64,000 nucleotides of DNA from Mesorhizobium sp. YIM 152430 (GTDB lineage: Bacteria > Pseudomonadota > Alphaproteobacteria > Rhizobiales > Rhizobiaceae). Positions 18,794 through 27,590 of this stretch are shown here, one piece after another. The notes beneath the pieces were generated by a model that saw only the letters and a list, made by a program, of their open reading frames with translations, searched no databases and was not told the origin of the DNA. Position 1 is the stretch's first letter. Each line of letters starts with the position of its first letter. The stretch is from assembly GCF_029210365.1 (NCBI RefSeq), contig NZ_JARGES010000056.1, positions 186,001-250,000 of the forward strand, written 5' to 3'. A program made the position numbers and the translations under genes.

Positions 18794-20020
18794 TCAGGCG
18801 TTGAGGAATTCGTCCCAGCGCTGGATCAGATAGTCGTATTCGTCCGGCCACTGGTGCCAGTAGGCGACGTTGGCCGAACGCTCCTCGAGCGAGCCGCCGT
18901 CGCGCAGGTCACCCTCATTGATGCCGCGTTCGGATTCGCCGACCCAGGGCTGGCCCTCATACCAGAAGGCGTATTTGTCCGGGTCCATCGCGTTTTTGAT
19001 GTTGGTCGAGGGCGAGTAGTAGCCCTGTTCCGTGACGGCGATGGCGGGCGGGCCGGAGAGCCAGTAATTGGCATAGGCGATGACGGCCTCGCGATTGGGC
19101 GAGCCGGCGATCAGCGAGGGGCCGATGGTCCAGCCGCGCGTGCCTTCCTTGGGGGTGGCGTATTTCGCCGGGCGTCCCTGCGCCTTCACCGCCATGACGG
19201 CCGGCTGCCAGGCGTCGGAGACCACCATCTCGCCGGATGCCATCAGATTGACGAGTTCGCCAAAATCGCCCCAGAGCGCGCGGAACTGGCCATCCCTCTT
19301 CTTGGATATGAGGAAGGCCGTCGCCTCGTCGATTTCCGCGACGGTCGGGTTGCCGGGATTCTGCGATTCCAGTTCGCCGAGCGTGTTGAGCGCGATGATG
19401 GCCTGGCCGAAGGCGATCAGCGGATCGACGTTGAGGCCGGACCTGCCCTTCCACTTCTCATCGAAAAGCGCGGTCCAGCTATTGGCTTCCTCCTCGCTGA
19501 CGACTTCGGGATTGTAGCCGATCGAATCGAAATTATAGACGGCGGGGACCATGTAGAGTTCGGTCTGGCCTTCGTCGGCCCAGATCTGGCCGACGATCTG
19601 CGCCTTGCGCTCCCACTTGTCGTTCTCGGTGGTGAAGGTGTCGCGGATCGAGTTCCAGTTGGGGATTTCGGAGACCGGGATCGGCTCGACATTGTTGGTG
19701 GCGATGACGGCGGGCAGGCGTTCGGCGATCACTTCCCAGCAATCATAGTCGCCCGCGCCCGACAGGATGCGCGTCTGCGCGTCGGGGAAGGTCGAGGCGG
19801 TGCCTGTCGCCGAGCCGATGCCGCTTTCCTGCTTGAAGGAATCGAGGATGCGGTCCTGCACGGTGACCGAAAGGCCGATGGTGCGAAGCTGCTGGTCGGC
19901 GAGCGACTGCGCATAAGCCTTCTGGCGGGCGAACGGGGCGAACCCGCCCATCGCGAGCGCCATGGCTCCCGCGCCCCCCTTGAGCATCGTGCGTCTGTTC
20001 AACATTGGATGCTTTCTCAT
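18794..20020 (-). CDS. ABC transporter substrate-binding protein, Tat-exported
   Basis: This 408-residue polyamine-type (PotD/PotF-like) binding protein starts with a twin-arginine signal peptide: NRRTMLKGG (Arg9-Arg10), a hydrophobic Ala/Gly/Met stretch, and a likely cleavage site near KAYAQ. Tat export suggests folding in the cytoplasm before secretion. ATG 20020 has GGGAA upstream and gives the normal signal length; an in-frame start at 20050 is rejected for that reason. The gene lies between two SDR dehydrogenases and the first ATPase of the importer. The ligand is unknown; a polyamine or a small amide is plausible from family and context. Confidence 0.9.
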   Translation of the reverse strand: MRKHPMLNRRTMLKGGAGAMALAMGGFAPFARQKAYAQSLADQQLRTIGLSVTVQDRILDSFKQESGIGSATGTASTFPDAQTRILSGAGDYDCWEVIAERLPAVIATNNVEPIPVSEIPNWNSIRDTFTTENDKWERKAQIVGQIWADEGQTELYMVPAVYNFDSIGYNPEVVSEEEANSWTALFDEKWKGRSGLNVDPLIAFGQAIIALNTLGELESQNPGNPTVAEIDEATAFLISKKRDGQFRALWGDFGELVNLMASGEMVVSDAWQPAVMAVKAQGRPAKYATPKEGTRGWTIGPSLIAGSPNREAVIAYANYWLSGPPAIAVTEQGYYSPSTNIKNAMDPDKYAFWYEGQPWVGESERGINEGDLRDGGSLEERSANVAYWHQWPDEYDYLIQRWDEFLNA

Positions 20021-20053
20021 CTGACTGTTCCCTTTGTTCTGATTGCCCATTTT

Positions 20054-20824
20054 TCAGTAGCGCCCCACCAGGAGGCCTCCATCAACCGCGATCACCTGAC
20101 CTGTCAGGTAGCGTGCCGCGGAGGAAGCGAGGAAATGGATGACGTCGGCGATGTCGTCCGGCTCGCCGAGCCGGCCCATCGGGATGAAGGCGGCGGCCTT
20201 TTCGGCGCCCTCCGACCCAAGCGAGTGCTTTTCCGACAGAAGCTGCGCGGTGCGGATATAGCCGGGCGCAACGCCGTTGACGCGGATGCCCTCCCCCGCA
20301 AGCTCGACGGCGAGGCCGCGCACCAGCCCGACGACGCCGGCCTTGGCAGCGGAGTAGTGAACGTGCTCGTCCCAGCCATAGGCGACGCCCATGATCGAGG
20401 ACAGGCAGACGATCGCACCGGCCTTTTTGGCCCGCATCGACGGCAGCGCCGGCCGGATGACGCGGATCATGCCCTTGAGGTCGATGTCGAAGGTTTCGTC
20501 CCACTTCGCGTCGGAAAGCTCGGCGAGCGGCACGCGGTGCGCGATGCCGGCATTGGCGACGATGACGTCGAGCCCGCCGCGCTCGGCATCGATGCGGGCG
20601 ACGAGCGCGTCGGCTTCGTCGGTCGAGCGCACATCGAGCCGGGCGAACTCGGCCGAGCCGCCGGACGCCTTGATCTCGTCGGCCACCGCCTGGCCTTCCT
20701 TTTCGAGCACATCCGTCACCACGACATGATCGCCCGAGCGCGCGAAGGCGAGCGCGGCGGCGCGGCCGATGCCGATGCCGCCTCCGGTGACGAGGATGGT
20801 GCGTGGAGTGGCGGCTTTGTTCAT
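20054..20824 (-). CDS. SDR family oxidoreductase
   Basis: This 256-residue classical short-chain dehydrogenase carries the cofactor motif TGGGIGIG (residues 13-20), the NAG motif (VANAGIA) and a catalytic Ser with Tyr-x3-Lys (YSAAK near residue 160). An acidic residue at the end of strand 2 (VTDVLEKEG) favours NAD(H). The substrate is unknown. It is the second of two adjacent SDRs in the importer operon, which suggests oxidation of an alcohol-bearing imported compound. Confidence 0.9.
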   Translation of the reverse strand: MNKAATPRTILVTGGGIGIGRAAALAFARSGDHVVVTDVLEKEGQAVADEIKASGGSAEFARLDVRSTDEADALVARIDAERGGLDVIVANAGIAHRVPLAELSDAKWDETFDIDLKGMIRVIRPALPSMRAKKAGAIVCLSSIMGVAYGWDEHVHYSAAKAGVVGLVRGLAVELAGEGIRVNGVAPGYIRTAQLLSEKHSLGSEGAEKAAAFIPMGRLGEPDDIADVIHFLASSAARYLTGQVIAVDGGLLVGRY

Positions 20825-20840
20825 CGGGCTATCTTTCCTG

Positions 20841-21578
20841 TCAAAGCATCACGTCGCCGGAATTCGGCCCGAGCGTCTGGCCGACGAAGAGCGCCCCATC
20901 GGGCGAGGCGAGGAAGGCGACGGCTCCGGCCACCTCATGAGTCTCGCCGAACCGGCCGAGCGGGAGTTCGGCGGCCTTGGCCTTTTTCCAGTTGGCCGAC
21001 AGCGCCTCGACCAGCGGCGTGTTGATGGGACCGGGCGCGATCGCGTTGACGCGCACGCCCTTCTTCGCGACCTCGCGGGCGAGCGACTTGGTCATTGCGA
21101 TGATCGCGCCCTTGGCGCCGGCATAGTGGACGAGTTCGACGCCGCCGACCTGGCCAAGCTGGGAGGCGACATTGACGATGACGCCCTCGCCGGCCGCGAG
21201 CATCGACGGCAGCACCGCCTGGCACATCAGGAACGTGCCGCGCACATGGACGGCGAACATGCGCTCGAACTCGGCGAGTGAGATGTCCAGGAACGCGGCC
21301 TGGTGGCCATGGCCGGCATTGTTGACGAGAAGCGCGACGGGGCCGAGCTTGCCCGCGACGTCGGCGACGAGCCTCGTCACGGCGGCCGGATCGGAGATGT
21401 CGGCGGGAAATGCTTCGGCCGTGCCCCCGGCCTTCGCGATCGCATCGACGGTTCGCGCGCAAGCCTCGGGCTTCAGGTCGTTGACGGCGACCCGATAGCC
21501 CTCGGCGGCGAGCCGCGTTGCGATTCCCGCGCCGATGCCCGATCCGGCGCCGCTGACGAGTGCGGTCTTCGCGCTCAT
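20841..21578 (-). CDS. SDR family oxidoreductase
   Basis: This 245-residue classical short-chain dehydrogenase has SGAGSGIGAG near residues 9-18, VNNAGHG near 90, and catalytic YAGAK near residue 150. It is related to, but clearly diverged from, the next gene, so the pair is probably not a recent duplication. The start overlaps the stop of the upstream permease (ATGA), which shows translational coupling with the importer. Substrate unknown. Confidence 0.9.
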   Translation of the reverse strand: MSAKTALVSGAGSGIGAGIATRLAAEGYRVAVNDLKPEACARTVDAIAKAGGTAEAFPADISDPAAVTRLVADVAGKLGPVALLVNNAGHGHQAAFLDISLAEFERMFAVHVRGTFLMCQAVLPSMLAAGEGVIVNVASQLGQVGGVELVHYAGAKGAIIAMTKSLAREVAKKGVRVNAIAPGPINTPLVEALSANWKKAKAAELPLGRFGETHEVAGAVAFLASPDGALFVGQTLGPNSGDVML

Positions 21579-22420
21579 GCCTCGGCCTCCTGGCCCTTGA
21601 AGGCCTGGCCCTTGCGCACGGCGCGCAGCATCAGGAGCGCGTAGATGGCCAGCAGCGTGAAGGAGAACAGCGTGGTCAGGACGCCGAAGGCGAAGATGTT
21701 CGGATAGATCTCGACCGAGAACGTGCCGTAGATCGTCAGCGGCAGCGTCAGGTCGCGGCCCGAGGTGAAGAGCGTGCGCGAGAACTCGTCATAGGAGAGC
21801 GTGAACGAGAACAGCATGGCGGACAGGACGCCGGGAAAGATCATCGGGAAGGTCACGCGCCGGAAGGTCTGCGCCGGCGAGACGCCGAGCGAGAGCGAGG
21901 CTTCCTCGACGCTGCGGTCGAAGCGGTTGAAGATCGCCAGCATGATCAGAAAGGCGAAGGGGAAGGTGTAGACGACATGGAGGACGAAGGCCGTACCCCA
22001 CCAGGCGCGCGCCACGCCGGCCATGTTGGAGAACAGCGCCATGCCGAGGCCGACGAGCACGCCCGGCACGATCATGCCGAGAATGACGAGGTAGAAGACG
22101 ACGCCCGAGCCCTTGAAACGGGTGCGGAAGCCCTGCGCGGTCATGACCCCCAGCACCGTCGAGACCACCGTCGTCATGAAGGCGAGCGTGAGCGAGCGCA
22201 GGAGGCTGTCGCCGATGGGGAGCTGCGTGATGCGGCCGGGCGGCGTCAGGCCGAGAAGATGCTGATACCAGTAGGTCGACCATTCGATGATCGGGAACTG
22301 CGGCCCGCCGCCGGCCCCCTGGAAGGACAGGATCGCGAGCACGATCATCGGGCCGTAGAGGAACAGGATGAAGGCAGCGCAATAGACGGCGAGGACGGGC
22401 TTGAGGACGCGCGATTCCAT
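21575..22420 (-). CDS. ABC transporter permease (PotC-like)
   Basis: This is a 281-residue inner-membrane permease with about six helices. The cytoplasmic EAA-type loop is visible as EEASLSLGVSPAQTFRRVTFPMIFPGVLSA (around 175-205), which docks on the ATPase. It belongs to the second-permease (PotC/PotI) type of polyamine-like importers. The upstream permease gene ends four bases before its start, so the two are co-translated and should form a heterodimeric channel. Confidence 0.9.
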   Translation of the reverse strand: MESRVLKPVLAVYCAAFILFLYGPMIVLAILSFQGAGGGPQFPIIEWSTYWYQHLLGLTPPGRITQLPIGDSLLRSLTLAFMTTVVSTVLGVMTAQGFRTRFKGSGVVFYLVILGMIVPGVLVGLGMALFSNMAGVARAWWGTAFVLHVVYTFPFAFLIMLAIFNRFDRSVEEASLSLGVSPAQTFRRVTFPMIFPGVLSAMLFSFTLSYDEFSRTLFTSGRDLTLPLTIYGTFSVEIYPNIFAFGVLTTLFSFTLLAIYALLMLRAVRKGQAFKGQEAEA

Positions 22421-22424
22421 CGGC

Positions 22425-23354
22425 CTACATCTCCTTCCTGAGATTGACCACGCGCAGCATCACCGTGATGACGATGGCGATGATGATGGTCAGGATGACG
22501 CCGGCGACCGAGGCGAAGGCCCATTTGAGCGAACCGACCTGACTGACGATGATGTTGCCGAGAAGATTGACCTTGCGGCCCGACAGCGAGGCGGCGGTGG
22601 CGAACTCGCCCAGCACCATGACCGAGACGAAGATCGCGCCGACGACGACGCCTGGAAGCGACAGTGGCAGGATGATCTTGAAGAAGATGCGCCAGAAGCC
22701 GGCGCCGAGGTCGCGCGCCGCCTCGATGATGGACGGATCGATGCGCGACAGCATGAAGGTGATCGGCCCGACCATGAAGACGCAGTAGATCTGCGTCATG
22801 CCGACGAGCACGGCGAATTCGGAAAAGAGCAGCGTCGTCAGCGGCGTGTCGATGATGCCGAGATTGATCAGGATCATGTTGATCGCGCCCTCGGTGCCCA
22901 GCATCGGCCGCCAGGCGATGACGCGGATCAGGAACGAGGTCCAGAACGGGATGACGCAGATGACGAGGAGCGCCGTCTGCAACGTCTGGTTGCGCACGAA
23001 AAGGCCGATGAAGAGCGCGACGGGATAGCCGATCAGCAGCGTCGAGACGAGCACGATCGCCCAGATGCGCACCGTGGTCCAGGTGGCGGAAATATAGGTG
23101 GAGCTCGACAGGAATCGCTGCCAGCTTTCGATGGTGAGCGTCGGCTCGACGGTGAAGGTGGTCTGCGTCCAGAACGAGACATAGACGACCATCAGGAGCG
23201 GCAGCACCATGAACAGCGTCATCCAAGCGATGCCCGGCGTGACGAGGAAGAGCGCGCGGCGGCGCTCCTCGCGCTCGCGTTTTTCAGCAGGCGAGGAACT
23301 GCCCTGGCTCCGGGCAAGGCCGGACGCGGCGCGCCTGTTGTCGGCGATTTCCAT
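22425..23354 (-). CDS. ABC transporter permease (PotB-like)
   Basis: This is a 309-residue first-permease subunit with a charged N-terminal extension of about 35 residues (KREREERRRA), then six or so helices. The EAA loop reads EAARDLGAGFWRIFFKIILPLSLPGVV (around 220-246). ATG 23354 overlaps the stop of the upstream ATPase gene as TGATG. A longer open frame to 23906 is only a shadow of that ATPase. It pairs with the PotC-like permease immediately downstream. Confidence 0.9.
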   Translation of the reverse strand: MEIADNRRAASGLARSQGSSSPAEKREREERRRALFLVTPGIAWMTLFMVLPLLMVVYVSFWTQTTFTVEPTLTIESWQRFLSSSTYISATWTTVRIWAIVLVSTLLIGYPVALFIGLFVRNQTLQTALLVICVIPFWTSFLIRVIAWRPMLGTEGAINMILINLGIIDTPLTTLLFSEFAVLVGMTQIYCVFMVGPITFMLSRIDPSIIEAARDLGAGFWRIFFKIILPLSLPGVVVGAIFVSVMVLGEFATAASLSGRKVNLLGNIIVSQVGSLKWAFASVAGVILTIIIAIVITVMLRVVNLRKEM

Positions 23355-24427
23355 CAGGCGGCCCTTTCGAAGAACGGAACGATCTCGGCCGGATCGAAGA
23401 CGAGGCTGTAGACCTCGTCCGCGGCATAGGTTTCGGGCACCGGCCCGGACAGATGAGAGACGACCTGCATGAGTTGGCCGTCTTCCGTGCGGAAGAAGGA
23501 CAGGACGCTCGACCCGGTGAACTCGCTGGTGATGAACCGCGCGCGAAGCGCGGCGTTCCCGGCCGAATTGGCGGGGCGCACGCTGATGCGGTCGAAGCGC
23601 AGCGCGACCTCGACCGGTGTGCCGTCGCGCGCCGAAGAGGGCGCGGGCAGCGGAAAGGCGGCGATGGGAGAGCGGAACCGGCCACCCTCCATCTTGCCGG
23701 AGAGGATGTTGTAGGCGTTGAGATGGCGCGCGACATCGGCACTGCGCGGCTCGGAAAAGAGCGTCGCGGCCGGGGCGAACTGGGCGATCGTGCCGCGCGA
23801 CAGGACGGCGACGATGTCGCCCATCAAAAGCGCCTCCGTCTCGCTGCCGGTGACATGCAGGAACGTCACCTTCAGGCGCTGGCGGATGTGGCGCAGTTCG
23901 TCGCACATGCGCTCGCGCAGATTGGCGTCGAGCGCGCCGAGCGGTTCGTCGAGAAGGACGATGCGGGGCTCGGTGACGAGCGTGCGGGCCAGCGCCACGC
24001 GCTGGCGCTGGCCGCCGGAAATGGCGGAGACCTTGCGGGAGGCAAGCCCCTCGAGACCGACGAGACGGATGATGTCGTTGACCCGGTGCGCGACCTCGGC
24101 GGCGTCGGTGACGGGCGCGGCCTCCCGGTAGCGCAGGCCGTAGGCGATGTTGTCGCCGACGCTCAAATGCGGGAAGAGCGCGAAGTTCTGGAAGACGAAG
24201 CCGATGTCGCGGCGATGCGGCGGCACGCCGTCGAGGCGCTTGTCATCGAGCGTGACAGTGCCGGCATCCGGCTCCTCGAAGCCGGCGATGATGCGCAGGA
24301 GCGTGGTCTTGCCGCTGCCGCTCGCGCCGAGGACGGAGACGTAGCTGTCGGCCGGCACGGCGACGTTCAGCCGGTCGAGCGCGACCGTCTCGCCATATCG
24401 CCGCGATACCGAATTCAGTGCCAGCAT
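23354..24427 (-). CDS. ABC transporter ATP-binding protein
   Basis: This 357-residue ATPase is the first gene of the long operon. It has Walker A GASGSGKTT, the signature ISGGQRQRVALARTL, Walker B RIVLLDEPLGALD and a C-terminal TOBE-like region. GGGAG precedes ATG 24427, so the longer in-frame start at 24547 (which would run through the operator region) is rejected. A second ATPase gene is found further down the same operon; two distinct nucleotide-binding subunits for one pair of permeases is not usual for Pot systems. The upstream spacer holds a GntR-type operator about 40 bases before the start. Confidence 0.9.
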   Translation of the reverse strand: MLALNSVSRRYGETVALDRLNVAVPADSYVSVLGASGSGKTTLLRIIAGFEEPDAGTVTLDDKRLDGVPPHRRDIGFVFQNFALFPHLSVGDNIAYGLRYREAAPVTDAAEVAHRVNDIIRLVGLEGLASRKVSAISGGQRQRVALARTLVTEPRIVLLDEPLGALDANLRERMCDELRHIRQRLKVTFLHVTGSETEALLMGDIVAVLSRGTIAQFAPAATLFSEPRSADVARHLNAYNILSGKMEGGRFRSPIAAFPLPAPSSARDGTPVEVALRFDRISVRPANSAGNAALRARFITSEFTGSSVLSFFRTEDGQLMQVVSHLSGPVPETYAADEVYSLVFDPAEIVPFFERAA

Positions 24428-24467
24428 CGGCCAACTCCCGAGCGTTCCCACGCTTTCTAAATTGATT

Positions 24468-24478
24468 ATGTATACAAA
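24468..24478 (-). promoter_or_regulatory. Putative GntR operator, importer-operon side
   Basis: On the minus strand this reads TTTGTATACAT, an 11-base near-palindrome centred on GTATAC and immediately followed by an ATAATC element that could serve as a -10 box. The same motif occurs inverted at 24666-24676 in front of the divergent regulator. Sequences of this kind are typical GntR/FCD binding sites. Binding here should control the 12-gene operon. Confidence 0.55.
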
Positions 24479-24547
24479 CACATCTACATTAACCCTCGCA
24501 AGTACCAAACGTGGGTTTTTTTGGTGCCTGGAAACCACCTTGGTCAA

Positions 24548-24577
24548 ATATCCGAGAGGTCATGTTTTCTCGGATAT
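24548..24577. repeat. Perfect inverted repeat in the divergent promoter region
   Basis: The arms ATATCCGAGA (24548-24557) and TCTCGGATAT (24568-24577) are exact reverse complements around a 10-base spacer. It lies between the two GntR-like sites, about 120 bases upstream of the importer operon. It could be a second regulator's operator or an mRNA hairpin. No T-run follows on either strand, so a Rho-independent terminator is unlikely. Confidence 0.6.
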
Positions 24578-24593
24578 GCAAGCGATTTCATTT

Positions 24594-24620
24594 CAGGCTG
24601 CATCGGCAGAATGCAGCCTG
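24594..24620. repeat. Second perfect inverted repeat in the same spacer
   Basis: The arms CAGGCTGCAT (24594-24603) and ATGCAGCCTG (24611-24620) are exact reverse complements around a 7-base loop. It is unrelated in sequence to the repeat 17 bases to its left. With the GntR-like sites, the 320-base spacer therefore holds at least three distinct dyad motifs and no gene. Confidence 0.6.
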
Positions 24621-24665
24621 CTCACTGGTTAGGCGTCACGGGCGACGGTCGCCTATAAAATGATC

Positions 24666-24682
24666 TTTGTATACGTTATAAT
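24666..24682 (+). promoter_or_regulatory. Putative GntR operator and -10 box, regulator side
   Basis: TTTGTATACGT at 24666-24676 matches 10 of 11 bases of the inverted copy at 24468-24478. It is directly followed by a perfect TATAAT hexamer at 24677-24682, about 65 bases upstream of the regulator start. No good -35 is seen 17 bases upstream. A protein bound here would block the promoter, which predicts autoregulation. Confidence 0.55.
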
Positions 24683-24747
24683 ATTACATTTGCCAATTTC
24701 CCGATTGAACCAGGCCGCAACTGTCTCCAAAAGCGAGGCGTATCGAA

Positions 24748-25761
24748 ATGAGCCGGAGCGAAATGATTCCCACCAAAGCGCCAGTCCGCGCGCCGCTATT
24801 CCTGACGGCGGCCGACACCATCCGGGTGAACATCGCTTCCGGGCGGCTCGACCGTGGCCAGGTGCTGCTCGAAGGCCCGCTCGCCGAGCTGCTGAAGATC
24901 TCGCGCAGCTCGGTCAAACGCGCGCTCGGCCTGCTCGAGGAGGAAGGCGCGATCCGCCGGTTCGACGGACGCGGCTATGTCGTCGGCCCGCCCGACGACG
25001 ACACTGCCCCGATCCGCAACGATCTCAAATCCATCCATCTTGTCGTCGACGAGGCGCATGACGAAACCCTCAACCGGCCGAACTGGAGGCGGATTCACGA
25101 CCAGGTCGAGGCGGACGTGTCTGCCTGCCTCGTCTTCGGCCAGTTCCGCATCGTGGAAAGCGATCTGGCAGCCCATTTCGACGTCAGCCGCACGGTCATC
25201 CGCGACGTGCTCGGGCGATTGCAGGAGCGCGGCCTCGTCACCAAGAGCTCGACCTCGCGCTGGCTCGTGGCGCCGCTGACCGCGCAATCGATCAAGAACA
25301 AGTTCGAACTGCGCATCATTCTCGAAGTGGCGGCGCTGCGTTCGGCGGCGCCCTTCATCGACAGGATCGCGCTGGAACGCATCTGCCGGTCGATGGCGGA
25401 AGCGGAAGCAAAGGGCCGGCTGGTGCAGCCCGACACCTGGTTCAGCCTCGTCAATGAATTCGTCGATCTGGCCATCCTGTCCACTCCCAACGAGGATCTG
25501 CGCCAACTCATCTCGGCCAACATGAAGACGCTGCAAGCCTCGCAAAACGCGCTTTTCGGTCTCGGCCTTTTCGGCGATGCGCTTGCGATCCGCGAAATCC
25601 GCATGATCGGCGAACTCATCATCGTCGGCTCGACCGCCTCGGCGGCCGAAATGCTCGAAAGCCATCTGTCGAAGTCGCGCGACCGCACGATCGCGCAACT
25701 CAAGCTCGTCGCCGTGCTGCCGCAGCCCGGCCATATCGCGCCCTATCTGATCCCGATCTAG
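24748..25761 (+). CDS. GntR-family regulator with two winged-helix domains
   Basis: This 337-residue protein has two separate GntR-like winged helices. The first spans residues 20-80 (LAELLKISRSSVKRALGLLEEEGAIRRFDGRGYVV) and the second about 112-177 (DLAAHFDVSRTVIRDVLGRLQERGLV). They are followed by an all-helical FCD-like ligand domain (about 183-320). Most family members have only one DNA-binding domain. It is divergent from the importer operon and is the likely controller of it and of itself. Its stop and that of the convergent pxpC share the palindromic CTAG, so the two genes overlap by four bases. Confidence 0.85.
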   Translation: MSRSEMIPTKAPVRAPLFLTAADTIRVNIASGRLDRGQVLLEGPLAELLKISRSSVKRALGLLEEEGAIRRFDGRGYVVGPPDDDTAPIRNDLKSIHLVVDEAHDETLNRPNWRRIHDQVEADVSACLVFGQFRIVESDLAAHFDVSRTVIRDVLGRLQERGLVTKSSTSRWLVAPLTAQSIKNKFELRIILEVAALRSAAPFIDRIALERICRSMAEAEAKGRLVQPDTWFSLVNEFVDLAILSTPNEDLRQLISANMKTLQASQNALFGLGLFGDALAIREIRMIGELIIVGSTASAAEMLESHLSKSRDRTIAQLKLVAVLPQPGHIAPYLIPI

Positions 25762-26729
25762 CCGAGATGCGCGCGCAACTTCTCCAGCCTCGCGGCCTCC
25801 TCGTGGCGGGCCTGCATCGCCTCGTCCATCGTCACCCGTCGGAAGCGTGACGGCGTGTTGGGCTGCAACTGGCCGATCAGATCCATGTCGGCCGAGATGA
25901 CCGTTCCGATCATGAAATAGCCGCCGCCCGACACGGCGTCGCGGTGAAGGATGATCGGCTCGGTGCCTCCCGGAACCTGCACGGACCCGTAGGGATAGCA
26001 ACTGTCGACGATGTTGGACGGGTCGGAGCCGGCGCCGAAGGGCTGCTCGCGCTCGACGAATTCGAGTGGCGTGCCGCCCTTGAAGCGGTAACCCATGCGG
26101 TCGGCCTCCGGCGCGACCTTCCACTCTTCGTCGAAGAAGCGGTCGAGCGAACCTTTCGTGACGCGGTGGTCGTAGAGGCCGGGCACGATGCGCAGTTCGA
26201 CCGGCATCGGAGATTTGCGGCGAAGATTTTCCGGCACGCTTGCGCCGTTCACAGCCCTGCTGGCCTTGCCGACCGGCAGTTCGTCGCCGGCCGCGATCGC
26301 CCTGCCCTTGAAGCCGCCGAGCGCGCCGATCGGATAGGTCGAGCGGCTGCCGAGCGCGACAGGGACGTCGATGCCGCCGGCAATCGCGATATAGATGCGC
26401 GCGCCGGATTTGAGATAGTCGAAGGAGAGCGTCTGCCCGGCCTTGACCGCAATGGCGCTCCAGCCCGGATGCTCCTGCCCGTCGACGCGCACCGGCATTT
26501 CCGCCCCGGTGACCGCGACGACGCTGTCCTGCGTGAATTCGAGCTTCGGCCCGACGAAGACCGCCTCAAGCCCGGCTGCGCCTTCCTCGTTGCCGACGAG
26601 AAGGTTCGCCGCGCGCATCGCATAGGTATCCATCGCCCCCGACGTGGGAATGCCGAGGTGGAAATAGCCCGGTCGGCCAAGGTCCTGAACGCTGGTCAGG
26701 AGGCCCGGATTGATGACCTTAACCGCCAT
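25758..26729 (-). CDS. pxpC: PxpC/KipA family (5-oxoprolinase subunit C, biotin-dependent carboxyltransferase-like)
   Basis: This 323-residue protein belongs to the KipA/PxpC family, related to the carboxyltransferase half of urea amidolyase. Motifs include the LTSVQDLGRPGY start (residues 10-21), GIPTSGAMD, the GGIDVP turn, GAGSDPSNIVDS near 230 and the C-terminal GGYFMIGTVIS. With PxpB and PxpA it forms ATP-dependent 5-oxoprolinase in bacteria, or in this biotin-linked context another carboxylation-driven lactam or amide hydrolase. It overlaps the upstream pxpB by 11 bases and is the last gene of the operon. Confidence 0.88.
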   Translation of the reverse strand: MAVKVINPGLLTSVQDLGRPGYFHLGIPTSGAMDTYAMRAANLLVGNEEGAAGLEAVFVGPKLEFTQDSVVAVTGAEMPVRVDGQEHPGWSAIAVKAGQTLSFDYLKSGARIYIAIAGGIDVPVALGSRSTYPIGALGGFKGRAIAAGDELPVGKASRAVNGASVPENLRRKSPMPVELRIVPGLYDHRVTKGSLDRFFDEEWKVAPEADRMGYRFKGGTPLEFVEREQPFGAGSDPSNIVDSCYPYGSVQVPGGTEPIILHRDAVSGGGYFMIGTVISADMDLIGQLQPNTPSRFRRVTMDEAMQARHEEAARLEKLRAHLG

Positions 26730-27590
26730 TGATCATGCCCTCCAGCTTGGCGTTGTAGCCGCGAATGTCGGCGTTGAAGGCGCGCAGGTCGAAACTGACG
26801 TCCCTGATCTTCGGCCGGAACTTGTTGTGGGCCACGTCCTCGACCGTGCGGTCGTATTCGGTGCGGTCGATCGGTCTGAACTTCACGATGTCGCCCGGCC
26901 GGAAGAAGACCATGAAGTCGGAGAGGTAGCTCGTCTTCTGGTCCGGATCGAAAATCGGCATCGGCGTGATGCCGAACATCTGGTAGCCGCCGGCGCCGCG
27001 CACCGAATAGATGCAGGAAAAGCAGCCGCCATAGCCGACGGTGAGCTTGGGCGTGTCGGTGCGCGGACGCAGATATTTCGGCACCTGAATCTGCCGCTCG
27101 CGCTCGACCATCTGGAACATGAAGGGCAGGCCGGCGACGAAGCCGACCATCGACACGAACCAGGGCGAGCCCGAATGCGCGCCGATGAAGGCCTCGACGC
27201 TGTCATAGCCGTTGATGCGCGCGGCATATTCGAGGTCGCTCGACTTCGGGTCCTGATGGCGCTCGCGAAAGCGCATCAGCGTCTCGTGCGTCCACGGGTC
27301 CTGGTAGAAGACGGGGATCTCGATGATGCGCGTCTCGATCACCGGATCGGAATGCTCGGCAAGGCTCTCGATCGACCTGACCTCGTCGAGCAGCGCCTTG
27401 GGCGAGACGATGTCGGGATCGAACTTGACCTGGAAGGACGCATTGGCCGGGCAGATTTCGGTGACGCCGGCGATCTTGCGCTCGGCGATGATGCGCGTCA
27501 TCGACAGGCTTTTGAAGAAGGCGTCGAGGGACATCTCCTCGTCGACCTCGACGAACAGATGCTCGTCGCCGCCGAATGTGTAGCGTGTCT

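Noticed and set aside
20054..21578. Adjacent SDR genes as a recent tandem duplication
   Set aside because: Both share the SDR motifs, but most other residues differ, so they are separate family members.
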